Made by a program: the position numbers and the translations under genes. The notes under the pieces are model-generated. The model had not been told where the DNA came from and did not search any database. It saw only the letters and a list, made by a program, of their open reading frames with translations. Shown here piece by piece: positions 43,302 to 57,166 of a DNA stretch of 64,000 nucleotides. Within the stretch, counting starts at the first letter, position 1. Each line of letters starts with the position of its first letter. The stretch comes from Hofstenia miamia. Taxonomy: Eukaryota > Xenacoelomorpha > Acoela. Where the stretch lies: positions 373,620 through 437,619 of the forward strand of contig SCFE01000001.1 in the NCBI GenBank assembly GCA_004352715.1, read 5' to 3'.

Positions 43302-46300
43302 CTAAACCAAATTTAAAATTCACATAACTACTGATTTTCAACAACTATCAATGTTTTCTAAATTATTTGGGCTTAGGCTGGGCTTTAATCTAAAATACAC
43401 GCTGATTTGCGAATCTTATTATATAATCAAAAACAAATATACTAGAAGATAAATCGTTTGACAAATGAGAATCATTAAAATTTTAGTTTATACTGAGAAA
43501 CATTTGTGGAATTATAATTAGATCTAAGTCTAATTAAGCAAAATTGAGTTTAAGATGGGTTAATTCTTAGTTTTAAGGATGCAAAATATTGTGAAAGAGA
43601 AGAGCAGTTTTCTTTGAGAAGTTTTATAGCAATTTCAGGAGATTTATGTGAACATAGTATTGTCGGTATATTATATGATATGACATGTGGTGTGATTGCT
43701 CAAATAGTTTAAATACGTCTTGAATAGTAAAGGTACCAAAATTGTTTCTTGTGGAACACCATTTTGAATAAAAATTCAGTCAGAGAAAATTCCATTTGGT
43801 TTAACTCATATCTACGAATATGAAGATAGCTGTTTCTTTATTTTGCACTGTTTAAGAAAGCAAGAATTTTATTTTTTTAATTAAAGTGTTATGATCGAGT
43901 AAAAAGCTTTTGATAGATCTACACATGCAACTGCTGAAAACTCATCAATATTTATACTATTTCTCCATATTGATATTAAGAATACAGGTTATGTTACATA
44001 AATGTCCGTAAATTTGATTAAGAAGTAGTCGTTCAAAATCCTTACTAATTGGCGACGGAATAGATGTAGGTCTATAGCTTAAACAATCTTTCGGATAATC
44101 TTTTTTAAATAATGAACTAAAATTTGGCAATTTTAATTGGTCAGGAAAAGTGGAATATTTAATACATGCATTCGTGATATAACAAAATGATTCAGCTATA
44201 ATGTCTGGAACAATTTTTAGAGACCAAGTTGGGATCCTAGAGGGACCACTAGATTTTTTCCTTAAATAAAAATAGATTTGATAATTTCAGTTAGGCACGA
44301 ATCTGAAGAAGAAAAACGGGCTTATATGTTGAACTTGATTGATACTAAAGGGAGTATTCACACAATTATAATTGCATAATACCTAATTAAATATGTTACT
44401 CATGTCCTTATTCTTAGTGACTACGTTTCCTTTATAATTTATAATTTTTAATTTCCTCATTTTATATTTGTTTTCATAAACAAATTCTCGGCCTGTGCTC
44501 TTTAGCGGTAAATGCATAAAATTTAAGCGATAATTTAAATTTTTGTTCAAATATTCTTGATTGATATAGTTGCCCACTTCGAAGTTCAAAGACACGTAAT
44601 GAAAATATTGTCAAAAAATAAGCAGTAAAAACCTAACAGAAAACAAAATTTTAAATTTATTTTTAGTTTAAAATTGAGATGAAAATTGTATAATATTTCT
44701 AGTCACTGCATGAAACTTCAAATTTCTAGAACTTCAAGTACCTTGGCAGATAATGGGTTAAATGCATTGCAATCAAGACGTCAATAGCGTTAGGAATAAA
44801 ATTATGTACCTTTTTCTATGGATTTGGTCAACTGAAGTGAAGGGTGATCGTGAATAAAAGCTGCGATCTGACTTTCCAAACTTTTAATTTCCTTCCTTTG
44901 GTGTTCAACCATCTCCTGCAGTCGAGTATTTTCTTCGGCAAGGATGACTTCATTCAACTTTTGAAACAACGGACAAGTTAGCATGTTAAAGCTTTTATCC
45001 TAAAATCACTAAAATCAAAAGCCCACTCTGCATGAGCCATCACAAAATGGACAGACTAAAAAAATCAATTTCACGGAACAGAAACCATGCAAATTATTAT
45101 TGATTATGTAGAACACCACAATTATTAAGGTCTTAAAGGATTTAAACAATTACTGAGAAAAAAGTGGATAAAGAGGTCGAAAATTTCACAAAGAAATGGA
45201 TATAGCAGGGCCGAACAAGTTGAGGTATTACAGGCTGAACAATTGCAACAAAGACCTTATTTTGCCAAAATGAAAAAACTGTTCATAAAAACGTGATAAA
45301 ATAGAAATCCTTCTAGTAGTTTGTAAGTCCTTATAGCTGAATTGAATTAATTCGATGCATTTTTTTATTATGCATGGCCCAAAATAGTTGGAATAATTTT
45401 AAATTGCACAAAATAAACACTGTTGAAATTCACAAGTATAAGTGGGAGATAAATTACTTGAAGCGATACATTATTTTGGAAATTGATTAATTTAATTTGA
45501 AAACATTAAATATTGAGTTAGTCTTTGTTTCTTAAGTGCAAGCATTTTTATCTGTTCTAACCATATTAAATACATAAGTTAGGCATATTTACATCATTTT
45601 ACTAAATAATGTCAAATATTAAATAGTTTATACAATAAATATACTGCATTCTAAAAAACTTTATTCGTTTCAAGTAGTTTTCATCTACGGTAAATAACAT
45701 GCTACAGCATTCCAAATAAAATTATAAAACTCCAAAATCTTGGTAAAAGATCTCATAAACCACTTTTCTCTGATGTGCGCAGAAAAATTAGTAGTGTTTA
45801 GCTGAAAATATAAGTCAAATAAATTTGTTCTATCAACTTTGAAATTAATTACCACAGTAATGCAAAAGTAATTATACGAGCTGAATGCCTTAAGTGACGT
45901 ATTACTAAATTAATTTAAGTAATTATTTCTCAAATTATAACCGCCAAAAGCGATATAGAAAAATCGTGGCAGTACAGAAACAAAAGAGAATATTAACAAT
46001 GCATTTGCTAATCGGTTTTTCCAAGTCTAAAAGCAGAATAAAGCAGGGGCTTTTCAAAATAAATATACCTGTTTGTAAAAATATAAAACAATTTCGTCTC
46101 TTCATGCATAAAGTAAACAGTAAGAAATCTCAAACCAAAACCGTTAAAATAAAATCACCATTAAAATTAATTTACATGAATAAATGGGTTAAATCCCATT
46201 TTCTTCCCATGTGCTAACATTTTAAAGAAAAGCCATTCAAGTAAGCTTTGCGAGATGGTACTTTTAACTAATGGATAAGTTTTTTATAAATTTATGAGAA

Positions 46301-49300
46301 ATGCAACTCGTTTTTAAACATTCAAAGAATTCACTTTTGTCTCTTGTTTAATAAAAGTATCTTTTTCAATGAAAAATGATAAGATAACAGTAATTTATAC
46401 ATGTAAAGTGCAAACTTACACATTTATAATTTTTAATTAATAAGTGAAAATAGTAGCAAGACATTTTTTACAACCGTCTCCGTATGAGACTAGTTTTAAA
46501 AAAGAATTTTTTGTTCAATTAAACTAATTTCTAAAAAAAATAGCATGGCAAAAATTAATTTACTTCAACACAAAAAAATGGACATAAAAATTTTAACCTG
46601 CAAAATTAGAAAAAACTGAATAAGTCCTGTAACTCATTTAAAAAATTTTTCAAAATTCAACTTTCAATAATTGTTTACATGTAGTTGTGCAGAGGAGAGA
46701 TTAGGAAACAAGCTATTTCACGAGGAAATCATTGAAATCGTTGAGCTTCATTATTAATTCGAAGTGTAACTTAAATTAAATTTAACTGGCGACATAAATC
46801 AACAAGAAATAGATAATAATCTGGACAACATCAGAATAAACACAAAATGAGAAGTTTGACTGACATAGAGAACCTACTGGTGTTTCTGTTTCGGCTTGTT
46901 CGCCAACTTGATGTAGAGTGAGTGACGCCATACTGTCTTCTGCAGATGCCACAGTTGGAGATATGGATTCTTTCTAAAACTAGATTAGTAACAAAAATAT
47001 CACACATTTTAGATAAACGCAAAGGACACGATAAGGAAACATAGACGCACACATTATGAGAATTTATTAGTTTAAACTAAAAGAGAAGCACAGTATATTA
47101 TTATTAATCAAAAGTAAATTAACTTTTTTAAAATTTAACTTTAACTAAAATGTCAATGCATTTAAAGAAATGCGTTGCGTTAAAACTCTCCATATACTTT
47201 AACGTATGATAGCAACAAAAGGCACCAGCAATCGAAAAGATAGCGCATTTGAAGATGTGCTCATACATAGACCAACGCGCAATCGGTTGGACGCACCTTC
47301 CGATTACTTAATCCTCATCAGCATTATTCTGTAACGCTTAAAGCATTTATGTTGAAAAATTTTTAACAATAAATATATATATTTAATAAAACTGAATAAC
47401 CATTATTTTTTGAAAATTCATTTGGTTATTACTATAAACCCTATTACATGATTGCATAAAGGCCATTTGATAAAAGTTTTATTCTTAATGGCAAAGTAAG
47501 CATGCATATAAGCAAAACATTAAATGAAATTATAAACTGAACTCAACACAAAGACAAATAACCTTAAATGATATATTTTATTTCAATGCAACAATTGGAG
47601 CATACAGGGGGTTCTGCGGGACTATTCTGATCTATAGGCCAAGGATCTTGAACTCAATAATGTAATGAGACTGGAAAAAACACAGAACTGTGACCAAAAA
47701 TGAATTAAATGAGAACACGAATTTCAGAATTATATCAAAATTTTTTTTTAAATTTATCCAGAATAGATACATGCCGTGAAGCACATGTTGCTATGGGATC
47801 AGACAACTTCATGGGACTAGTATGGAACGAGACTGAGAATAAATCTAATGTTAACACCTTAGTAAAAATTTACAGCAATGTCATTGCGATGTTTTCAAAC
47901 ACACAATACACATTTTTTCACTTATATACATGTAAAATAGTATTGTTATTCATATTTGGAAATTATGAATCTGTTTTCATTCTTTGTATCATTTAAATAG
48001 ATTTGTTTCCGGTAGCTAAACACTTACATGTCAAAATGTCTGTTTTCATGACATAACTAATGGTTTTGATCAAAAAAAGGCGTTGTCTGTTGCAACAGGA
48101 ATAAGGTGGCATAATTGGTCAAGTGTGAAATGAATGAAAACGCATGTATATCAGAAGAACTTGAATCTGTTGAGACTAATCTCAATATGATGGAAAGGTC
48201 TATTCTCATTCACAATCATGTCACTTGGTCTTTTTCAAGTGCTTCGTAAATAAATATGCTTTCTATTAGTTATCTTGCATATACCGAGGATAAATTTATT
48301 TCAATATAAAACTCCTTCTTCCATGTGGAAGTGATTCTCTTCTATATGTGAATCCATTGTCAAATTGGACTTCAGAAAAAATCAGAACTGACAATTAGTA
48401 AAATATATGACCAATTTTTGAGTCAAAATTTTCTTCACACAATTCAAAATCGCTGGTCTTTAGTGAAATCTTTTGGCTTGTTCATCTTCTAGTTTCTTAT
48501 CAAAATAAACTTGATTATTGTCAAATTCTAGGTTGTAAGGTGCTTAGAAGAATGTAGAAAACTTTCTCTGGTCATAGAAAATTTAAAAATATACTAGAAG
48601 ATATTGTTCTAGACATTATGTTGCCAATTTGCTACCAAAATCTTATCTAAAATCACTGTCGATATTTTGTCAATGGAAATGCCTTTGAGGATATTTTTCA
48701 TTTATAATGCGTTAAAAGCAAGATAATCATTGCATATTTGGGACATATATGTAAACTGTAAAAACAGACATCGGTACAAAACATGAAGAAAATGGAATGT
48801 TCCTATCAGCTTAAACAGCAAAGAAAATGCTCAGAGTTGACAATTTGTCAAGGAAAATGCTAATTATTGCTAGACGAGAAATTTCAGAATCAAAGAAGAG
48901 ATTGATGAGTACACGTGCGCATTCGATTTCTTTAAGTTATGTTTGATCATAGAGTAAATATACTTCTAATTTTAAAAATACATCTTCTAAATTTATTCAT
49001 GAAAACAACGTTTACGCATGCGCTAAATTTCCATACGCTAAACGTGAAATATTACATTAAAACATAAAAAGTCATGAATGAGTTTGAGTGATAAAATTAA
49101 AATAACGCACAGGTTCAACTGATTTTGTGACAGAATTGGAATCTGCAGGATTTTCATTGGAAAGAGCCTCCAAATGGCGTATTCGGCGTTTATAAGATGT
49201 GACTATTCGCTGCACTTCCCACAGTTCTTCTTCAACTGACGAATACTCAGCACCCTCTTTAATACGTAAGTGGAGATTTGCCAGAAGTGCTTCTTGTAAA

Positions 49301-52300
49301 CCAAGTTCTTCTCTAGACAAACAATTAGAATATATAATGTATATTCAAGAATCATAAACAACCTATGTACGAGGGGCCTACCAAAAAATTTGCACACGTA
49401 CATTTTTTAATTATTTACTTTACATACCATTTGTAATATTTTTTAAAGTAAGTAATCATCACACTGATTATATGTCAAATTACTTGCATATATATTTTTT
49501 ATCAATAAGAATTTTTGTAATTCATTTTACGTACTTTTAGCAATGTCAAATTTTGAGAAAAATGAGTGGCGTGCCATTATTAATTTCTGCACAAAGAAGG
49601 TTTATCACCAAAGGAGGCTGCTAAGAAGCTCAAATCACAGATAGACTGTTAGTCGATGGATGAGTCGTTCTAAAGCTAGCAGAAATTTACTGAAAGATGA
49701 TAACCGCAGTAGAACTCCCAAACGAGCAAAGACTAAGACAAACATATATCTTGTGAAGAGCCTTCTTGATGAAGATAGACGGTTAACCTATGATGAGTTA
49801 GAAGAACAATCGGCATTTATCCGGGAACATAGACTTCTGAACTCCAAAGAAGACAATCAATGCCACTTACTATTCCAGTCTACTTCAAAAGGTCCATGCC
49901 AAATTGTCCAAAGTCAGTCCTGGAAAGATTCATAAATGACCGCTGTTTTAGCAGGACAATGCTCACACAATGTTCACACAGCAAAAGTCACGATGGCTAA
50001 AATACGTGAGCTGAAATGGAAATTACTCCCGCATCCTGTCTACAGAACAGATTTTGCTTCCAGTGATTCCTACCTATTCGGGTCACTCAAAGATCCTCTG
50101 CGTGGAAGAAGATTTGGTTGTGAAAATGAGCTGAATTCTGCCGTAAATCAGGTTGTTAAGACCATGTCAAAAGACTGGTTTGAAGAAGACATCAAGAAGG
50201 TTGCAGATCGATGGAGAAAGTGCATTGACTTGCGAAGAGACTATGTTGAAAAATAAACTTTATTTCATTATTTCATAAAGCTTTATTTCAAAAATATAAC
50301 AGTTCGTACAGAACTTTTGGTATGCCCCTCATAACATAGACTTAAACTGAAAACTATTGAAGTGAAACTTGAGATGAGGCTTTGGTTCTAAAAATTTACG
50401 CTTTTAACAGACCGAACGTATTCTATGCTTAGTGGTTACGCAACCATTGAAGGCCAACTTGTTGAATTTCGCGGACGCTACCCATTTACAGTTTATATGC
50501 AGTAAAAACCTAACAATTATGATATCAAGATATGGGGTTTGGCGGATCGACATTTCGCATAGTTCAGAAGAGATACGGAACGAAATAATTCACTATTATT
50601 CATTGATTCAATATTTTGAATAAATATTGCTAATTGAGATTGTGCTCCGACTGAAAAGTACTTGTAATGTTAAAATCTCGACATTCAAGCATCTTAGATA
50701 GCAATTAATAGTTGTAATGTTATTAACTTGCCACTTTATACGTTTCATATAACATACTAATGCGTATTAACGCCACATATCTCGTACTCAACATTGAACC
50801 GTATACGTCAATAGCGCATCTAAAGGAAACAGGACCTTGACCTTAATGAAATACCAATTTTCGACCGAAGTTTTAAAGAAAATTTTACTGCTTAAGTGAC
50901 TTTTATTCAAAGTAGGGCTGGGAACGGTCAACCACAGAGAATTAACCGCCAATTATTATCAAAAATAATAGAAAAAGACACTGAATTTATTAATTCATAT
51001 TTGCAGTTTCAGGTAGTAGGGCCATTCTTCTCTCTCTGAAAATGAGACCAAGATGAGAGAAGAGTCGTTCTGCAGTGGCACTAGCTGTTGGTACCATGAG
51101 ATATTACCGTGCTAGCTTTGCAAGCCTCAGAAAAACATTCTCATGATCTTGCCACTATTTTAGCAGGTCGATGTCACCAGACTCAGCATCCACCTTTGCC
51201 TTAAATTATTGGTAGCTTTCGATTTCTGCATTGATGTGATCTGTTTCATCATGCTCATCACCAATTGGTTTACTTTTAGCATCGTAAAACTTTGCCTTTT
51301 TAGGGAGATCTGCCTAGTGTGCAACAGACGATGGGTGTTGATTAGCAGCAAATTTTTGAAGCTCTTCGTAAATAAAGCTTCTAAGTTTGCAGACACTGCG
51401 GGATGCTCGTGACTCATAATGTGAATCGCGTAGTGATATTCTTGACTAATAGATCTCTAAATTCGAGACCTTCCGTTGATTCCAAAGTCATTGCCTTCAG
51501 CGCGCAAACTCTGTTAAACATTGTTGGGTAAACTGTTGATAAAGTAACGTAGTTTTCCCCTTCAAACAAGTCTGTATCTTCACTGATAGATCTCTAAATT
51601 CGAGACCTTCCGTTGATTCCAAAGTCATTGCCTTCAGCGCGCAAACTCTGTTAAACATTGTTGGGTAAACTGTTGATAAAGTAACGTAGTTTTCCCCTTC
51701 AAACAAGTCTGTAACTGCTTTGATAGACCCGAAAATTTTAATGCATCGAGTTCTTCGTGACTAAAAGCGCAGCAGTTTTTGATAGTTGTTTTTTGCTCTA
51801 CTGATAGGTTCCGATGTTTCTGCTGAGGCAAGCAACCAGGACACAGCAGCGTGCAGCTGGAGGAAGGAGTTGATCATAATCCACTGGGTGTTCCAACGAG
51901 TTGATACGGGCTCTAGTTTCTTGTCTTTTTCAGGCATTACTTGATTTCTGAATCTCCGGAAGGCACTTGTAATTTTTAATGGTCTTTATCATAATGTGTA
52001 CTTTGGCAACTACGTTCGCTACAGCGCTACGCGCCTCTTGAGTGTCTTTTACTGCCAGGTCCAGTAAATGCGCACAACAGCCAATGTTATACACAACCGA
52101 TGTTGCTGCCTCGACTGCTTTGAGCATGTTGGCTGCATTATGCCATATTTTGCAGACACATCATCAATAATAGCAGACAAATTTTCACCAGTATGGCGCT
52201 CTGTCATTGGAATTGTTACAAGGTTGAAGTTCTTGATAACCAACCCAGAGTTTACGAAGTGTGCATTGACAGTGAGGAAATCCTGCATTTTGCTGTTCCA

Positions 52301-54841
52301 GGCTTCCAATGAAATAGCAACAAAGTTTTTTTTCTGAGCGGAAAAATTTTGCACTAGGGTTTCCACAATGACTTGAGTTTTCTCGTCCAATACTTTCAAA
52401 TGATTTTCCACTGTTTTGTGAGATGGCGCTTGGTAGTTCGGTTCAAGGCAGTTTAACAAGTTTCCCATTTTTCGCAGAATGATAAAGGAGGTAAATCTTT
52501 TGTGACACATCGTACAATTTTTTGCGTAATTGCTTCGGCACGGTCGGAAGTGCATGAGCGACTCTGAGCAGCCCGGGAGTCCATAGTCAGCGTTGGCGCT
52601 ATAGTCACGCTCCTGCCACTTGCATCACTGCGCACCGTCGTTGGAGCTTTTCCACTTTCTTGGACATGAGTGTGAGGAAGGTGATAAATCAGTGACCCTG
52701 TACCGCCTTTGTGCGAGAACTCTTTTTTACAACACATAAATTGCACACCGCCTTAGTGTCATGCTTCGTGAAATGTTTTCACACCCACGAAACTTGCCTG
52801 CCATAACTCTTGAATACAATACTGCGCAATGCAAAAGGTGAACAAAAGTGGCACCGTAACAAACACTGGTTGCTAAAATAATGGTCGCAGGATATGCGTC
52901 ATGCTTCTTTCACTCCTGCTCAAAGTGTCATATTGCTCCAAAACATTCACATAGTTATTGAATTATAAGAAGGCTGCGGTTAACCAGCTAATTACCTTCA
53001 TCCCGTCAAAGAAGGCTTAGCCGGTTAACCGGTTAATCGCGCAAAGCCCTAATTCAAAGAAATTATAAATGCAATCCATGTAAAAAAATTACGGAAAATA
53101 TTTTTAAAGATCAGAATCTGAATCGATTACTTCAATGATGACTTAAATACGCAAGAGGAGGCAGAGTACCTCAACAGTAACTTGCAGAAGCTCAAATGTA
53201 AATGCGATGCCAACTCGGTAAGTATTATTAGGATTGGAATTAATATATTAAATATTGAACTAGAAGAATGAAAGTGATAAAATCTGATATAGAAATTCCG
53301 AGAAACGCTCCATGATTCTATTTTTTAAAAATTAAAGATCTCGGATTCGTCAACCTATAATCAACACATTAGCTAAACTCAAGTGCATCATAAAAATGAA
53401 AGAGAAAAGACCTCTTCGTCGCAATGCAGTAAGCATATTAGATGATTTGAAATTAGAAAATGAATTCCAAGATTGCTTCACATATTATTGAATGACGAGT
53501 TTTCAAGCACAACTTATGAAGAGAATGACTAGGAAGAAGTGGCAAGTGATTTGACAAATTAGCAGAAGCTGATGCTGTAAAATTTGATGCAATTGATTCT
53601 ACTGGAAAAGCAATTTTAAAGAAGAGAATGCTGGTGATGACAACTGCTATATCGGTAAGAATGGCTTCATGTAGTTACGTGATAACCTTACAAATATTGA
53701 CAAAATCACAGCAGAAAACTTCATAGCAAAAGCAAAAACCAGCCTGTGACACATTTCGAGAAACAACTGATGATTATATTATTAAAGACATTACGCTCTT
53801 TCTGACAAATGCAATGCATCAAATAATAATTTTTTTGTAGAAAATCCCAATACCTGGTATCAGAAATGGAAAGATGCGTCACTTTCAGAATTCAAGTATT
53901 TCATTAGAAGTTTGTTATTCATATGACTATTTCGGCCTTGCATTGAGAGCTATGAACAGCTTTAGAGTGAGAACGTGGGTAGAGCGGCACTAATTGCAAC
54001 TATGTCACTAAGAAGATGCAAGATGATCTTGAAATTTGAAAATGAAGCACATGCACAAATGAAGTTATCAGACAAATTGGCAGCATTTCAGGGTACCTAA
54101 CTTATTTCATTATTGATGGCTATACAACAATTGTTGAGCAATTTGTCGGGTCCCTGGAGTGGAACTTGTTCAAAATGTCGTAGATCTATCAACTCCAATA
54201 TTTCAAAGAAATCTAACAGTTTGCATAGCCAAATATCAACCGTTGTTGGCAAAATTCGATCAAATAAGCTGAACATTCGAACTTCGTTTTTGATAACAGG
54301 TCATAGAGAATTATATTCATAAAGTGTTTGGATTGTCAAACAAGTTAACTATTCTTAATAATTTCCCCAAAAAATTGATCAGCTATCACGCAATCAACTT
54401 TGCACCTTTATATACAAACAATGAATGTGGCTGAACATACTTTTTTCAACTTGCTAGATGAGCTGTTTGGAATGCCTGCATAATTTTTATATTTTATGGT
54501 TCTAACTGGAATGAGAATAGACTTTAGAAAAGACTTTAAAAGCTATTGATTCAACTTTAAATGTAACAGAATATTAATGACGGTCCTCGTATACTGCCTT
54601 CAACAATAAATGTTGATCCTATATTAGTAGATCAAGAACAATCTCCGCATTCTAGCTGTGGCAGATGCCATCCATATATCAGGCTGAATTAAGTGAGAAA
54701 CAGATTATTTATTTGTAAAAAAATGTATGCACCAATCTTTCCAAAATTGGGAAGTATAAAACTCATTTATAACATTTTTATTCTCTATTATAAATACATG
54801 TGCATATTATATCTAGTGTTAGGACATAAATACATAAATAC

Positions 54842-54876
<35 letters not shown>

Positions 54877-57036
54877 TAGGTAATCAAAGGTTAAAAAAGT
54901 TATTCTAGCTACTCTTGGCAACACGTGCTATCAAACGGATTTTTGTATTTAAATACCAAATTGTATTGAACAAACACAACATGCTCAATTGCATCACTCA
55001 AACTAGGTTTATGGTTCGCAAATAGCCTTTAACAAATACATCATTTAAGTTTAGTTTTGTTTTCGAGAAAGACCAACTCACAATAAGTAATCATATTAAC
55101 GTCTGATATCCGCTACTTGAAAGAAACCTTTTACAAATTTTTTCCTGAAGCCAATTACCTGCAATATAGATATTACGAAAAAGTGAGTCACCCAATCAAT
55201 GTTAGAACTAAGAAAATAAATAATAATTTTACGTTTTAAAAGACTTGATTGTTTACCGTTATTGCAAGACGTGTAATGACAGTCAAACGTATCAAATTTG
55301 TACTGGAATTAACGAAAAAAGCTTTGCTATAAAATTTGTGAATTACATGTTAGTGCTTTGGTTTACTGCTAATAGTTGAATGCTTGAAACACAGAAGTAA
55401 GGCCTCTATGGGTTAATTTTAGTTTAATTAACAAAAATCTCAAGTAAGATTATATTTACAGACACTTGAACGTGCTTCATAACACGTCACGGCAAACTAC
55501 TATGTGAAGGGTGGAAGCATAGGGTAGGGAGAAACAGCATCGAAATCAAGAACATAGAGCTTAGACCCAACCCTCCCAAATATAGGTCAAATTAGGTCCA
55601 AGAAGGTAATATTCTATCCTGAATGGGTTCTCCAAATATTGAAAGATGCAAAAAATAAAAACATTAATTTTTGTTTTAAAGTGTTCTACATAAATATAGA
55701 AGTTATTAAATGCTAGATCTTTTAAAATCTAGATAATCGCGATGAACACGTTTGAATTCGATGTTTCTCACAGCTACGCATCTGTTCCAAATCGGCTTTC
55801 ATTAACAATTCCAATTCGAAATATATAAGAGCCTAAAACAAAAATTATCCACACACTTATTCAATATATTATGCAATAAAAATTCAATGAAAATCACATT
55901 ATCTTTTCAAGTCACCCAGATTGTCTAAACACTTCGTCCATCGGTGAACCAGTCGATTTATACCGCTTTGGAATTGGAAGAAGTAAGTTGGTTGGGAGGA
56001 AAACCAGTGATGGACAGCATCTTTCAGCTCTTGATCACTTGAAAAGTGGCGTTTCTGCAATTCTTCCTTCAATAGCCCATCTTAACGTAGATACTCCTCT
56101 TTGATATGACATTGCCTCCGACCAAAGTAATCAAATGAAGGCTCTCTGTTCTTCAACTGTACATGCACCCAATGGTGCTGATATCTCTGTCGTGTTTCGT
56201 ACCGACACACTACTGAGAAAATTAACAAACTGCACAATTAAATGAATTCTTTAAAAACAACAAATGTGTGTATCGGTACAATAGGATTATATAGTAACGG
56301 AATGAGTGCGGATAAAATTTTTACTTAACCACGTATTCTATCATATCACAAGAATTTCCGAATGAGTAATTGTTTTCTAGCATTATTACTAAATTTTAAC
56401 ATATTCTGGAGATTTTGAAATTATCGAAAAACATTTGCGAAAATATTAATATGTTAAACTAGTGTATTCATCTGAATTAATATCCAGATAATTTTAGTTT
56501 TCGGTTCTGTTTTAAATTGAATTTCGAGTAAATTTCTGATTAAGTTTCATTTCGAAAATGACGCCCATTTTACCTTCAGTTTCATATTTCAGTTTTTCAC
56601 TGAGATATTTGTAGGAGTCAAAGACCGGTGAGAAATTTTTAAACATATTCTGTGTCGCTATGCACAATTATTAATTAATAAGTGCAATTACAAGTTTTCT
56701 GGATCTTTACTTGTGATAAACGTTTATTCTCCAAGGTTACGATTCTACCAGAGAAGCGTCTCCGCCAATTTTGACAAAATCTTGATATTTATTATAAACA
56801 TCAATCAATCCAATACCAAGAAAGCTAATTAAAAAAAATTCATTAAAAACAATCATTATTTAACATTTTTAAACAAAACACAATTTTAAGGCCTTTTCGA
56901 CACCCAATTTATTCCTGTCTTTTGAGTAAACCCATCCGAAGCTTGCACCAAAAATTAATTAAACTTAATCTTAAGACTCTATTAACGTATTCATTTTGAT
57001 GCAGGAGAACGGGCATAGTCCGAAATAAATATCAAT

Positions 57037-57072
<36 letters not shown>

Positions 57073-57120
57073 NNNNNNNNNNCGCCCAGCCCGACCCAAC
57101 TTTAGGCCCAACCACATTCC

Positions 57121-57166
<46 letters not shown>

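Larger units (their letters stand above)
50913..53051 (-). mobile_element. hAT transposon, 2.14 kb, exact 8-bp TSD
   Basis: Ends TAGGGCTGGGAACGG and (complement) TAGGGCTTTGCGCGATTAAC, flanked on both sides by attcaaag (50905-50912 and 53052-53059). A near full-length element with a broken minus-strand transposase, inserted in the long intron of the RALBP1-like gene. Confidence 0.92.

Noticed and set aside
45966-46217. 83-aa Lys-rich plus-strand frame
   Set aside because: AT-rich composition gives Lys/Asn/Ile codons by chance; no family resemblance.
47709-47996. 95-aa plus-strand frame
   Set aside because: No recognisable motif or neighbouring signals; probably chance.
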